Under the pieces are notes generated by a model, which did no database searches, was not told where the DNA came from, and saw only the letters and a list, made by a program, of their open reading frames with translations. A stretch of 58,088 nt of DNA from Tyzzerella sp. GTDB taxonomy: Bacteria > Bacillota > Clostridia > Lachnospirales > Lachnospiraceae. Made by a program: the position numbers and the translations under genes. Positions 1 to 7,529 of this stretch are shown here, piece by piece. How positions within the stretch are numbered: the stretch's first letter is position 1; each line of letters opens with the position of its first letter. The stretch lies in the NCBI GenBank assembly GCA_017410145.1, contig JAFQRJ010000001.1, positions 1 to 58,088 on the forward strand. Reading direction: 5' to 3'.

Positions 1-346
1 AGCAAGACGATAAGCCGGGTTATGTCGTTGAACGGTCATCTATCTAGACCTGCTGTTGCCAACAGGCTCAAGCAACCTACCTAAAACGTGACGGGCCGCC
101 ACATTGTTTTTATTCGGTTTTGCTTCGGATGGGGTTTACATATGCCCCTCTTGTTACCAAGAAGGCGGTAGTCTCTTACACTGCCCTTCCACCCTTACCT
201 CAGTGAACACTGAGGCGGTACATTTCTGTTGCACTATCCTTGGAGTCGCCTCCACCGGCCGTTAACCGGCATCCTGCCCTATGAAGCCCGGACTTTCCTC
301 TCCTGCGGCCTTTCGGCACTTGCAGCAGCGACCGTCTGTCTTACTT
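1..346 (-). ncRNA. rnpB: RNase P RNA component (bacterial type A-like)
   Basis: This is the catalytic RNA of RNase P, which trims the 5' leader from precursor tRNAs. On the minus strand it shows the conserved P4-side core (GAGGAAAGTCCGGGC near 305-290), the ACAGAAA segment, the GGTGGAGG-type stem, and the 3' core ending in a CCCGGCTTATCG block. The 5' end (AGTAAGAC, 345-338) pairs with the 3' end (GTCTTGCT, 8-1) as helix P1, so the gene is essentially complete. A few 3' nucleotides may lie beyond the window edge. Open reading frames across it are spurious. Confidence 0.95.
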
Positions 347-358
347 CAATCCTTTGTG

Positions 359-387
359 ATTCTATCACTATTATTTTAGATTGTAAA
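359..387 (-). promoter_or_regulatory. Promoter of rnpB
   Basis: A sigma-70-type promoter reads TTTACA, 17 bp, TAGAAT on the minus strand (-35 at 387-382, -10 at 364-359). It would start transcription at about 350-346, exactly where helix P1 of the RNase P RNA begins. Confidence 0.7.
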
Positions 388-417
388 GAATATGTTTTGC
401 ATTCATGTCATCAAAAT

Positions 418-894
418 TTACTCCATAATTACATCATCAATTAAGTCTTCTCCATCGGCTGCTGACGTAGCCAATACATCGCATCTTTCATTCTGCGGAT
501 GACCATCATGTCCCTTTACCCAGATAAAATGTACTTCATGTGGTTCTTTTGCATTTAATAACCGTTTCCATAAGTCAACATTTTTTACCGGTTCATTTTT
601 GCCACGTTTCCAGCCCTTTTGCAGCCAGCTGTCAATCCATTTCTGATTAAATGCATCTACCAAATATTTTGAGTCAGAATACAATTCCACTATGCATGGT
701 TTGTTCAGCGCTTCCAGTCCTACAATCGCTGCCATTAACTCCATACGGTTATTGGTAGTCTTCTTATATCCACAGGAATATTCTCTTGTATGAAGCTGTC
801 CCTTTCCATCTACATACTCTAAAACGGTCCCGTATCCACCCGGTCCATCCGGATTTCCTCGTGCAGCACCGTCTGTAAATATTTTTACCAACAT
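418..894 (-). CDS. rnhA: Ribonuclease HI
   Basis: A 158-residue RNase HI that cleaves the RNA strand of RNA-DNA hybrids. The acidic catalytic set is visible: Asp8 in the TDGAARGNPDGPGG start motif, Glu52 in NNRMELMA, Asp74 in YSDSKYLV, and His129 and Asp139 in KGHDGHPQNERCDVLA. The length is normal for the family. The ATG at 894 is preferred because AGGTGAAC lies just upstream; an in-frame GTG at 903 overlaps that ribosome-binding site. It follows the threonine aldolase gene by about 9 bp and is probably co-transcribed with it. No clear terminator separates it from rnpB. Confidence 0.95.
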   Translation of the reverse strand: MLVKIFTDGAARGNPDGPGGYGTVLEYVDGKGQLHTREYSCGYKKTTNNRMELMAAIVGLEALNKPCIVELYSDSKYLVDAFNQKWIDSWLQKGWKRGKNEPVKNVDLWKRLLNAKEPHEVHFIWVKGHDGHPQNERCDVLATSAADGEDLIDDVIME

Positions 895-903
895 ACAGTT
901 CAC

Positions 904-1932
904 CTACTTCATATCTTCTAATAATTGACGCACATGCTCTTCTTTGGTAGCCCAACTTGTGCAGAAGCGAACCACGCTATGTTCAGCATCGTAACGCATT
1001 TGATATTCATAACTATATTTTTCATCTAATTCCTGTAACTTTTTATCCGGCACAATCACAAACTGCTGGTTCGTCGGACTATTAGCATAGAATTTGTAAC
1101 CCAGTTCTTTCAAACCTTCTTTTAAGATTTCCGCCATTTTCATTGCATGTGCTGAGATTTCAAAGTAGAGTCCATCTTTAAACAGTTCTAAGAACTGAAT
1201 GCCTAAAAGTCTTCCCTTCGCAAGCATGCCGCCTTTTTGTTTGATGATATATCGAAAATCTTCCTGTAATGCCGGATTGGTAATCACAACCGCTTCACCA
1301 AACATGGCGCCCACTTTCGTTCCGCCGATATAGAACACATCACAATTTTTCGCAATGTCTTCTATCGTCATATCATTGTCTTTTGACATTAGTCCGTACC
1401 CAAGACGTGCTCCGTCTAAAAAGAGATACATGTTGCACGCATCACAGGCTTTTCGTATGGCTTCTAACTCTGATTTTGTATAAATAGTCCCAAGTTCTGT
1501 CGGATTGGAAATATAAACCAACTTCGGCTGCGCAATATGCTCATGGGAACCATCCTCCCAATGTAACTTATGTTGTTCTATGATCTGTTCAGCACAAAGT
1601 TTCCCATCTGTTCCTTCAATAGCAATCACCTTATGTCCCGTTGCTTCAATGGCACCTGTCTCATGTACATTGATGTGTCCTTCTTTCACACAAAGGACCC
1701 CTTGGTGTGGGCGCAAAATAGATGAAATCACGGTCAGATTTGCCTGCGTTCCTCCCACAAGAAAATGCACCTGCGCACTGTCACATTTGCACACCTTTTG
1801 AATCGCTTCTCTCGCAGCTTCACAATATTCATCCTCACCATAACCACAGGTCTGAACCAGATTGGTCTCAGTCAATGCCTGTAGAATACGTGGGTGAGTT
1901 CCTTCTAAATAATCACAATTAAAACGTATCAT
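904..1932 (-). CDS. ltaE: Low-specificity threonine aldolase
   Basis: A 342-residue fold-type I PLP enzyme of the beta-eliminating lyase family. It splits L-threonine or L-allo-threonine into glycine and acetaldehyde. The PLP-binding lysine is predicted at Lys206 in YIGGTKVGAMFGEA, with the cofactor-ring aspartate at Asp173 in FLDGARLGYG and the phosphate-contact segment GGTQAN at 60-65. The full family length is present. A strong AAGGAGGAAAGAAAA ribosome-binding site precedes ATG 1932. Related PLP lyases such as phenylserine aldolase have the same motifs, so substrate assignment rests on family resemblance. Confidence 0.9.
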   Translation of the reverse strand: MIRFNCDYLEGTHPRILQALTETNLVQTCGYGEDEYCEAAREAIQKVCKCDSAQVHFLVGGTQANLTVISSILRPHQGVLCVKEGHINVHETGAIEATGHKVIAIEGTDGKLCAEQIIEQHKLHWEDGSHEHIAQPKLVYISNPTELGTIYTKSELEAIRKACDACNMYLFLDGARLGYGLMSKDNDMTIEDIAKNCDVFYIGGTKVGAMFGEAVVITNPALQEDFRYIIKQKGGMLAKGRLLGIQFLELFKDGLYFEISAHAMKMAEILKEGLKELGYKFYANSPTNQQFVIVPDKKLQELDEKYSYEYQMRYDAEHSVVRFCTSWATKEEHVRQLLEDMK

Positions 1933-1993
1933 TTTTCTTTCCTCCTTGGGACATTATAACATAATGGCTTAAAATATAACACAATAAATTTAA

Positions 1994-2401
1994 TTAGTAA
2001 CGCCTTGAAATTCCCAATATATTTATAAGCGCATCCTGCAATATCCGCGAATAATTTATACCTATTTTTTCTGCCTCAACACTTAACCAATAAGGTATTG
2101 TACAATTTTTCTTCACAGCACGATTATCCACTCTTTTTCTATAGTCGACAAAGTCAACATCTACTAAGGTTACAATGTCATCCTCTTCCAATTCATAAGC
2201 TTTTGTATTAGACTCTGGCAACTCTTTTCCATCATCAATCATGTCAATTCCCATAAGTCCTATTGCATCTCTAGCCATTACAATACAATCTGCTATACTT
2301 CTGCCTTGTGTTGCAGTTTCAAAATCTGGGATTCTTACATAAAAACCATCTTTTTCTTTTGTAATAATAATTGGGTATACACTTCTTTCTTTCATATTCA
2401 T
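1994..2401 (-). CDS. hicB: HicB-family antitoxin, now without an intact toxin
   Basis: About 135 residues from ATG 2401 (or 133 from ATG 2395). The N-terminal half is a HicB partial RNase H fold (VYPIIITKEKDGFYVRIPDF, then a stretch like DALGLM). The C-terminal half ends in a ribbon-helix-helix-like segment (IPYWLSVEAEKIGINYSRILQDAL) of the type used to bind the operator. HicB normally neutralises the HicA mRNA interferase and represses its own operon. Here the reading frame begins inside what remains of hicA. The open frame extends in-phase to 2443, but that extension is the out-of-frame image of hicA codons, so a start at 2401 is more likely. Confidence 0.85.
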   Translation of the reverse strand: MNMKERSVYPIIITKEKDGFYVRIPDFETATQGRSIADCIVMARDAIGLMGIDMIDDGKELPESNTKAYELEEDDIVTLVDVDFVDYRKRVDNRAVKKNCTIPYWLSVEAEKIGINYSRILQDALINILGISRRY

Positions 2402-2471
2402 GATTTCCACCATTTCTCTTAGAATACCATCCATTTCTTTCAAGTAATTTAATTAATTCTCTTCTCTTCAT
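2319..2471 (-). pseudogene. hicA: Truncated hicA toxin gene (first ~24 codons), frame then runs into hicB
   Basis: An ATG at 2471 with ribosome-binding site AAAGGAATACAAT opens a 50-codon frame. Its first residues, MKRRELIKLLERNGWYSKRN then GGNHE, match the N-terminus of clostridial HicA toxins, including the GGNH segment with the catalytic histidine. From about position 2400 onward the frame is simply hicB read in another phase, and it stops at 2319. The remaining ~35 residues of HicA, including the rest of the double-stranded RNA-binding-like fold, are missing. The simplest explanation is a deletion that joined hicA codon ~24 directly to the start of hicB, which would disarm the toxin while keeping promoter, leader and antitoxin. 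Confidence 0.75.
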
Positions 2472-2490
2472 ATTGTATTCCTTTCTTTAT

Positions 2491-2518
2491 ATTATACGCA
2501 TTTACTACGCATTGTCAA
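2491..2518 (-). promoter_or_regulatory. hicAB promoter with an overlapping direct-repeat operator candidate
   Basis: TTGACA (2518-2513), 16 bp, TATAAT (2496-2491) is a near-consensus promoter about 20 bp upstream of the hicA remnant. Two direct copies of TACGCATT (plus strand, 2495-2502 and 2506-2513) lie 11 bp apart, one helical turn, across the spacer and -10 box. This is where a HicB repressor would be expected to bind. The operator role is inferred from position only. Confidence 0.65.
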
Positions 2519-2670
2519 TATTGTAAAAAATGTTTGTAATACAATCATAGGCAATCTTCCAATATTAATTTTTCATCAACTTTGAATTTTTCCGACTGGC
2601 AACAAATTATTGGTTGCAAAGAAAATAAAAGTATGTTATTTTTTGGTAAGAAAAGATAGGAGGACGTGTA

Positions 2671-3456
2671 ATGTTTAGCAAATATAACCTGTTCTTATTT
2701 GATATGGATGGTACTTTATATTTAGGTGACCAATTATATAGTTTTACAAAGGAACTTCTTGCCAAGATTCGTGAGAAAGGGAAACGTTATCTTTTCATGA
2801 CTAATAATTCATCCAAGAGTGTTGCTGATTATGTGAAAAAATTAGCGAAGCTTGGGATTGAAGCAACCGAAGAGGATTTTATTACTTCATCACAGGCTAC
2901 AGCCTACTATTTGAAACTGCATCATGCAGGAACAAGACTTTACGTATGCGGAACCAATTCACTCAAAGAAGAACTTCGTAAAAATGGTTTTGAAATCACA
3001 GAAAATTTGGATGAAGTAGATGTAATCGTTATGGGATTTGACACAGAACTTACTTTTAAAAAATTAGAAGATGTAAGCAAACTTCTACTCACAAGAGAAG
3101 GCATTCCTTATATTGCTACTAATCCGGACTATGTATGTCCGACAGAATATGGTAGTGTGCCAGACTGTGGCAGCGTGTGTGATATGATTTATAATGCAAC
3201 AAAGAAACGTCCACTTGTCATCGGAAAACCCGAGCCTTTGATGCCACAACTTGCGATGCAGCAACATGGATATTCAAAAGAAGAAACCGCGGTTATCGGT
3301 GACCGTATTTACACGGATATTAAGAGTGGCTTAAATGCGGGAGTGACAGGCGTACTTGTTATGAGTGGAGAGACAACACAGGAGATTTTAGAGGCATCGA
3401 TAGAGAAGCCGCACATTGTACTGAAAGATGCAGGCGAGATGATTGCGACAATATAA
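2671..3456 (+). CDS. HAD-IIA family sugar-phosphate/p-nitrophenyl phosphatase (NagD-like)
   Basis: A 261-residue haloacid dehalogenase-superfamily phosphatase of subclass IIA, with a large cap domain in the middle. The nucleophile and acid-base aspartates are Asp11 and Asp13 in FLFDMDGT. Motif II is MTNNSS, and motifs III/IV include VIGKPEP and GDRIYTDIKSG. The family acts on small phosphorylated metabolites such as nucleotides, sugar phosphates or glycerol phosphate. The start has a strong AGGAGG 9 bp upstream. It lies directly in front of the glycerol-3-phosphate operon but has its own spacing and is probably a separate unit. The in vivo substrate cannot be read from sequence. Confidence 0.88.
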   Translation: MFSKYNLFLFDMDGTLYLGDQLYSFTKELLAKIREKGKRYLFMTNNSSKSVADYVKKLAKLGIEATEEDFITSSQATAYYLKLHHAGTRLYVCGTNSLKEELRKNGFEITENLDEVDVIVMGFDTELTFKKLEDVSKLLLTREGIPYIATNPDYVCPTEYGSVPDCGSVCDMIYNATKKRPLVIGKPEPLMPQLAMQQHGYSKEETAVIGDRIYTDIKSGLNAGVTGVLVMSGETTQEILEASIEKPHIVLKDAGEMIATI

Positions 3457-3468
3457 CATTTTTTCTAC

Positions 3469-3497
3469 TTGCATAATTCAACCATTCATGCTATACT
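3469..3497 (+). promoter_or_regulatory. Promoter of the glp operon
   Basis: TTGCAT (3469-3474), 17 bp, TATACT (3492-3497) lies just after the HAD gene and upstream of a long structured leader. Transcription would start near 3504, giving an untranslated leader of about 160 nt before the glpA-like ATG at 3664. Confidence 0.65.
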
Positions 3498-3533
3498 ATG
3501 TTAGAAATAATTAAATAAAATACCAAGAGACAT

Positions 3534-3585
3534 GAGCAAGGTAAAATAAAGTGATGGGATCACTTTGTTTTTTCTTGCTCTTTTT
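3534..3585 (+). terminator. Leader attenuator (intrinsic terminator) before the glp operon, probable GlpP target
   Basis: Nested inverted repeats sit in the untranslated leader. The inner hairpin pairs AAAGTGAT (3548-3555) with ATCACTTT (3559-3566) and is followed by G and a T-run. The outer stem pairs GAGCAAG (3534-3540) with CTTGCTC (3574-3580), again followed by five T residues. A terminator placed between promoter and first gene, in an operon that ends with glpP, matches the Bacillus glpD arrangement. There, GlpP with glycerol-3-phosphate binds the leader and allows read-through. Confidence 0.7.
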
Positions 3586-3591
3586 GCTATT

Positions 3592-3627
3592 GTTCTGAGC
3601 CAACGTGTTTTCGAGGTGGCTCTGAAC
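3592..3627 (+). repeat. Short palindromic repeat related to the element at 7384-7521
   Basis: Arms GTTCTGAGCC and GGCTCTGAAC, with one T-T mismatch, flank a 16-bp loop. The right part, from CAACGTGTTTTCGAGGT onward to TCTGAACA, recurs at 7488-7516 at the other end of the same operon. It sits between the attenuator and the ribosome-binding site of the first gene. Confidence 0.6.
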
Positions 3628-3663
3628 AATTGTATTTTATCAAAGAAAAAGGAGAACAAAACA

Positions 3664-5115
3664 ATGTATGATGTAGCAATCATTGGTGCCGGCGTAATCG
3701 GAAGTAGCATAGCACGTGAATTATCCAGATATCAGGCAAACATTTGTGTCATCGAGCGCGAAGAAGATGTTTGTAACGGAACTTCAAAAGCAAATAGTGC
3801 AATTATCCACGCTGGTTTCGATGCAAAACCAGACTCACTCAAAGCGAAGCTTAATGTTCGCGGTAACGAATTAATGGATGGTCTTTCAAAGGAATTGGAT
3901 ATCCCATTTAAAAGAAACGGCTCCCTTGTTGTCTGCACAAAAGACCAAGACCGTGCAGGGCTTGACGAATTACTGGAAAAGGCGGCTGTAAATGGAGTTC
4001 CTGGATGTAGAATCGTAGAACGCGAAGAACTCGTGAAAATGGAACCTAATGTAGCAGATGATGTAACATGTGCACTCTACGCACCAACAGGTGGCATCGT
4101 ATGTCCGTTCCACATGACAATGGCATTTGCCGAAAATGCATGTGTAAATGGTGTTTCATTCTTCTTGAATACAGAAGTAAAGCATATCGAAAAGACTGAA
4201 AACGGATATACAATTAAAACGTTACATACTGACAGTAATGAAGAAGAAATTTTTGAAGCAAAGGTTGTAATCAATGCAGCCGGTGTATATGCTGATGAAC
4301 TGAACAACATGGTAAGCGAAAATAAGCTTCATATCACAGCAAGAAAAGGCGAATATTGCCTTCTTGATAAAGATGCAGGTACACACGTTACCCATACTAT
4401 TTTTCAGTTGCCTTCCAAAATGGGTAAAGGTGTACTTGTAACTCCAACGGTACATGGTAACCTTCTTGTAGGTCCTACTGCTTTAGATGTAGAAGACAAA
4501 GAATCCTTGAACACAACAGGTGCTGGACTAGGTTCACTTAGCATGACTTCAGCTCTTAGTGTAAAAAATGTACCAATGCGTCAAGTAATTACTTCATTCG
4601 CTGGTCTTCGTGCCCATGAAGATGGAAATGATTTCGTAATCGGTGAAGCTGCGGATGCAAAAGGATTTATAAACGTAGCCGGTATTGAATCACCGGGACT
4701 CTCTTCCGCTCCTGCTATCGGAGAAATGGTTGCAGAACTTGTGAAAGATATGCTTTCTCTTGCAGAAAAAGATAACTTCATTGCAACAAGAAAAGGCATT
4801 CTTCACCCGGAAGAACTTTCATTAGAAGAACGTAACGAACTGATTAAGAATCAACCTGCTTATGGTAACATCATTTGCCGCTGCGAAATGATTTCTGAAG
4901 GTGAAATTTTAGACGCAATTCATCGTCCGTTAGGTGCACGTTCCTTAGATGCTGTAAAACGTCGTACACGTGCAGGCATGGGACGCTGTCAGGCAGGCTT
5001 CTGTTCTCCTCGTACCATGGAAATTTTGGAACGTGAATTAAAAATGAGCATGTTTGACATCACAAAGAACGGTGCCGCAAGTAACATTGCGATAGGATTA
5101 AACAAAGAGATTTAA
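3664..5115 (+). CDS. glpA: GlpA-like FAD-dependent glycerol-3-phosphate dehydrogenase with BFD-like [2Fe-2S] domain
   Basis: A 483-residue flavoprotein predicted to oxidise glycerol-3-phosphate to dihydroxyacetone phosphate. The N-terminus carries the FAD Rossmann motif GAGVIGS at 8-14 and then a DAO-type substrate domain. The C-terminal ~80 residues hold a BFD-like iron-sulfur module (CRC at the start, then GMGRCQAGFC), as in anaerobic GlpA. The ATG at 3664 is chosen over the in-frame upstream start at 3565 because AAAGGAGAACAAAACA precedes it and the FAD motif then sits at its usual place. It heads a four-gene operon with glpB-like, DUF1667 and glpP genes. Confidence 0.85.
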   Translation: MYDVAIIGAGVIGSSIARELSRYQANICVIEREEDVCNGTSKANSAIIHAGFDAKPDSLKAKLNVRGNELMDGLSKELDIPFKRNGSLVVCTKDQDRAGLDELLEKAAVNGVPGCRIVEREELVKMEPNVADDVTCALYAPTGGIVCPFHMTMAFAENACVNGVSFFLNTEVKHIEKTENGYTIKTLHTDSNEEEIFEAKVVINAAGVYADELNNMVSENKLHITARKGEYCLLDKDAGTHVTHTIFQLPSKMGKGVLVTPTVHGNLLVGPTALDVEDKESLNTTGAGLGSLSMTSALSVKNVPMRQVITSFAGLRAHEDGNDFVIGEAADAKGFINVAGIESPGLSSAPAIGEMVAELVKDMLSLAEKDNFIATRKGILHPEELSLEERNELIKNQPAYGNIICRCEMISEGEILDAIHRPLGARSLDAVKRRTRAGMGRCQAGFCSPRTMEILERELKMSMFDITKNGAASNIAIGLNKEI

Positions 5116-5133
5116 GGAGGAGGACAAACGACT

Positions 5134-6396
5134 ATGAAACAATATGATTTAGTAATCGTGGGCGGTGGTCCTGCCGGACTTGCTGCTGCTGTCGCTGCAA
5201 AAGACAACGGAATTGACAGTATTTTAATTATTGAAAGAGATAAAGAACTTGGTGGAATTTTAAATCAATGTATTCACAACGGTTTTGGGTTGCATACATT
5301 TAAACAAGAATTAACTGGTCCAGAATACGCTTCTCGATTTATTGACCAAGTTTTAGAACGTAACATTGAATATAAATTAAACACTATGGTAATGGATATT
5401 ACAGCTGATAAAGTGGTAACTGTCATGAACCGCGAAGATGGTATGGTTCAGATTCAGGCAAAAGCTGTAATTCTTGCAATGGGATGTCGCGAACGTTCCA
5501 GAGGAGCTCTTAACATTCCAGGCTACCGCCCTGCAGGTGTATTCTCTGCGGGTACCGCACAACGTCTTGTAAATATGGAAGGTTATATGCCTGGTAAAAA
5601 AGTAGTCATCTTAGGTTCCGGTGATATCGGACTTATCATGGCTAGACGTATGACATTAGAAGGCGCTGAAGTAAAAGTTGTCGCGGAACTTATGCCATAC
5701 TCAGGCGGATTAAAACGTAATATCGTACAATGTTTAGATGACTTTGGTATTCCTTTAAAATTAAGCCATACTGTTGTTGATATTGAAGGCAAGAACCGTG
5801 TGGAAGCTGTTACAATCGCTGAGGTGGGTCCGGATCGCAGACCGATACCGGGCACTGAAATTCGCTACGAATGCGATACCCTTCTTCTCTCTTGTGGTTT
5901 AATTCCGGAAAACGAATTAAGCAAGAGTGCCGGTGTTGCTTTAAACCCAATTACATCAGGCCCTATTGTTGGTGATAATTTAGAGACTAACATAGAAGGG
6001 ATCTTCGCTTGCGGAAATGTACTCCATGTACATGACCTTGTAGACTATGTTTCACAAGAGGCTGCAACAGCAGGTAAGAATGCTACCCTCTACATTCAAA
6101 ATGGTGTTGCAGCCAATGTGAAAACAGTGGAAATCGTTCCAGAAGGTGGCGTGCGCTACACAGTACCAAAGTTTATCCGTCCAACAGAAATGGAAGACAA
6201 TTTAACCGTTCGTTTCCGTGTTGGAGATGTCTACAAAAACTGTGCCATTGCTACTTACTTTGACGAAGAATTAATCAGCAAGCGCAAACGTCCGGTTATG
6301 GCACCTGGTGAAATGGAACAAGTGATCTTAAACAAGAAGAAACTCGCTGAATATCCAGATTTAACGAAGATTACCATTCGTATTGAAGAAGTATAA
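5134..6396 (+). CDS. GlpB-like FAD/NAD(P)-dependent oxidoreductase
   Basis: A 420-residue pyridine-nucleotide-disulfide-type oxidoreductase. It has an FAD-binding GGGPAG at 10-15, a second dinucleotide motif GSGDIGLIMARR near residue 160, and a terminal FAD-contact segment GIFACGNVLHVHDLVD. It starts 18 bp after the glpA-like stop, with AAGGAGGAGG as ribosome-binding site. In clostridial operons of this type it is the electron-transfer partner of the GlpA-like subunit, taking the place of GlpB/GlpC. The electron acceptor (NAD or another carrier) is not evident. The name glpB is avoided because sequence resemblance to enterobacterial GlpB is only general. Confidence 0.85.
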   Translation: MKQYDLVIVGGGPAGLAAAVAAKDNGIDSILIIERDKELGGILNQCIHNGFGLHTFKQELTGPEYASRFIDQVLERNIEYKLNTMVMDITADKVVTVMNREDGMVQIQAKAVILAMGCRERSRGALNIPGYRPAGVFSAGTAQRLVNMEGYMPGKKVVILGSGDIGLIMARRMTLEGAEVKVVAELMPYSGGLKRNIVQCLDDFGIPLKLSHTVVDIEGKNRVEAVTIAEVGPDRRPIPGTEIRYECDTLLLSCGLIPENELSKSAGVALNPITSGPIVGDNLETNIEGIFACGNVLHVHDLVDYVSQEAATAGKNATLYIQNGVAANVKTVEIVPEGGVRYTVPKFIRPTEMEDNLTVRFRVGDVYKNCAIATYFDEELISKRKRPVMAPGEMEQVILNKKKLAEYPDLTKITIRIEEV

Positions 6397-6409
6397 AGGA
6401 GGCCCAATT

Positions 6410-6775
6410 ATGAGAACAATTGAATTAACATGTATCGGATGTCCTCTTGGGTGTCCGCTGACTGTCACATTAGAAGGAAATGAAGTGACTGGCGTAACAG
6501 GAAATACTTGCCCGAAGGGTGATATTTATGCAAAAAAGGAAGTGACCAATCCAACCAGAATTGTTACTTCTACCGTTCGCGTAAGCAAAGGCACATGCTG
6601 TATGGTCAACGTCAAAACTGAAACTGACATTCCAAAAAGCAAAATTTTTGAATGTGTAGAAGCATTAAAAGGTGTAGAAATAACTGCACCTGTGAAAATT
6701 GGTGACGTGGTGCTTGCAGATGTTGCTGGAACCGGCGTAAATGTAGTTGCAGCAAGAAATGTTTCTGCGTTATAA
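6410..6775 (+). CDS. DUF1667 cysteine-rich protein of the glycerol-3-phosphate dehydrogenase operon
   Basis: A 121-residue protein with an N-terminal cysteine cluster (CIGCPLGCPLTV, then GNTCPKGD) that looks able to bind an iron-sulfur cluster or zinc. The family (DUF1667) is regularly found downstream of the two flavoprotein genes, and a role as small electron-transfer subunit is inferred from that. The ATG at 6410 is preferred over 6383 because AAAGGAGGCCCAATT lies directly before it and because the earlier start would overlap the upstream gene. The remainder is a compact beta-rich domain with no recognised motif. Confidence 0.85.
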   Translation: MRTIELTCIGCPLGCPLTVTLEGNEVTGVTGNTCPKGDIYAKKEVTNPTRIVTSTVRVSKGTCCMVNVKTETDIPKSKIFECVEALKGVEITAPVKIGDVVLADVAGTGVNVVAARNVSAL

Positions 6776-6786
6776 TAGCTATAGAG

Positions 6787-6802
6787 TCTGTCTTGACAGA
6801 CA
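6787..6802 (+). promoter_or_regulatory. Perfect short hairpin between DUF1667 and glpP
   Basis: GTCTGTC-TT-GACAGAC forms a 7-bp hairpin in the 45-bp gap before glpP. It lacks a T-run, so it is not a terminator. It could mark an RNA processing site or modulate glpP expression. Confidence 0.4.
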
Positions 6803-6820
6803 ACAGATTGGAGTACACTT

Positions 6821-7387
6821 ATGAAAAAAGAATTTAAAGAGGCGTTGGAAGACTCTCCTATCATTGCCGCAATTAAGGATGATGAAGGCTTAAAAAAATG
6901 TGTAACAAGCGATAGCCGTGTGATTTTCATCTTATACGGCGATATCCTTACAATTCCTGATATCATTGATGCGATTAAAAATGCCGGTAAGCTTGCTATG
7001 GTTCACATTGATTTAATCACCGGACTTAGTAGCAAGGAAATCACCGTCGATTTCTTGAAGAAATATACCAGAGCTGATGGTATCATCACAACAAAGCCAA
7101 ACTTAATCAAGCGCGCAAAAGAGCTCGACTTTCACACCATCCTGCGTGTATTTTTACTTGACTCAATGGCGTATGAGAACATTGACCGTCAGGTAAAATC
7201 AGCGAAACCGGATGTGATTGAAGTACTGCCTGCACTAATGCCGAAAATTGTTTCTAAAGTGTGCAAGCTTTCACCTGCTCCTGTCATTGCAGGTGGGCTG
7301 GTATCAGAAAAAGAAGATGTAATGACACTGCTTCAGGCAGGTGCCATTAGCATCTCTTCTACCAATGAAAACGTATGGTTTTTGTAA
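6821..7387 (+). CDS. glpP: Glycerol-3-phosphate-responsive antiterminator
   Basis: A 188-residue TIM-barrel-like protein of the GlpP family. It binds glycerol-3-phosphate and then promotes read-through of a leader terminator. Recognisable family segments are SPIIAAIKD near the start, MVHIDLITGLSSKE, DGIITTKPNLIKRA, VEVLPAL-type and VIAGGLV, the last forming the phosphate-binding end of the barrel. It is the last gene of the operon whose leader carries a matching attenuator at 3534-3585, so the operon probably encodes its own positive regulator. The ribosome-binding site TTGGAG is 7 bp upstream. Confidence 0.92.
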   Translation: MKKEFKEALEDSPIIAAIKDDEGLKKCVTSDSRVIFILYGDILTIPDIIDAIKNAGKLAMVHIDLITGLSSKEITVDFLKKYTRADGIITTKPNLIKRAKELDFHTILRVFLLDSMAYENIDRQVKSAKPDVIEVLPALMPKIVSKVCKLSPAPVIAGGLVSEKEDVMTLLQAGAISISSTNENVWFL

Positions 7388-7521
7388 CAGTTCAGAGCTA
7401 AGCAAAATTTTATAAAACATCTAAAATGCTCGCATTTTTAGATGTTTTTAAAATTTTATTTGGCGGATACGCCACACCGAGGAAACACAACGTGTTTTCG
7501 AGGTTAGTTCTGAACAGTTAC
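7384..7521. repeat. MITE-like palindromic element with a bidirectional terminator hairpin
   Basis: Near-perfect terminal inverted repeats of 18 bp (7384-7401 and 7504-7521, two mismatches) enclose a long A/T-rich hairpin (AAACATCTAAAATGC at 7415-7429 with its complement at 7432-7447). Inside are also a GGCG-GATA-CGCC hairpin and a GGAAACAC/GTGTTTTC pair. The left end overlaps the glpP stop codon. The right 30 bp is shared with 3599-3628. The central hairpin can end transcription of both converging genes, glpP and spoIVA. Too small to encode a transposase. Confidence 0.6.
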
Positions 7522-7529
7522 AAATATTT

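Noticed and set aside
229-444. Plus-strand 71-codon open frame at the left edge
   Set aside because: It lies antisense across the RNase P RNA and has no ribosome-binding site or protein resemblance.
3565-3663. Longer N-terminus of the GlpA-like protein
   Set aside because: These codons fall in the attenuator hairpin and repeat element, and the FAD motif would be displaced by 33 residues.
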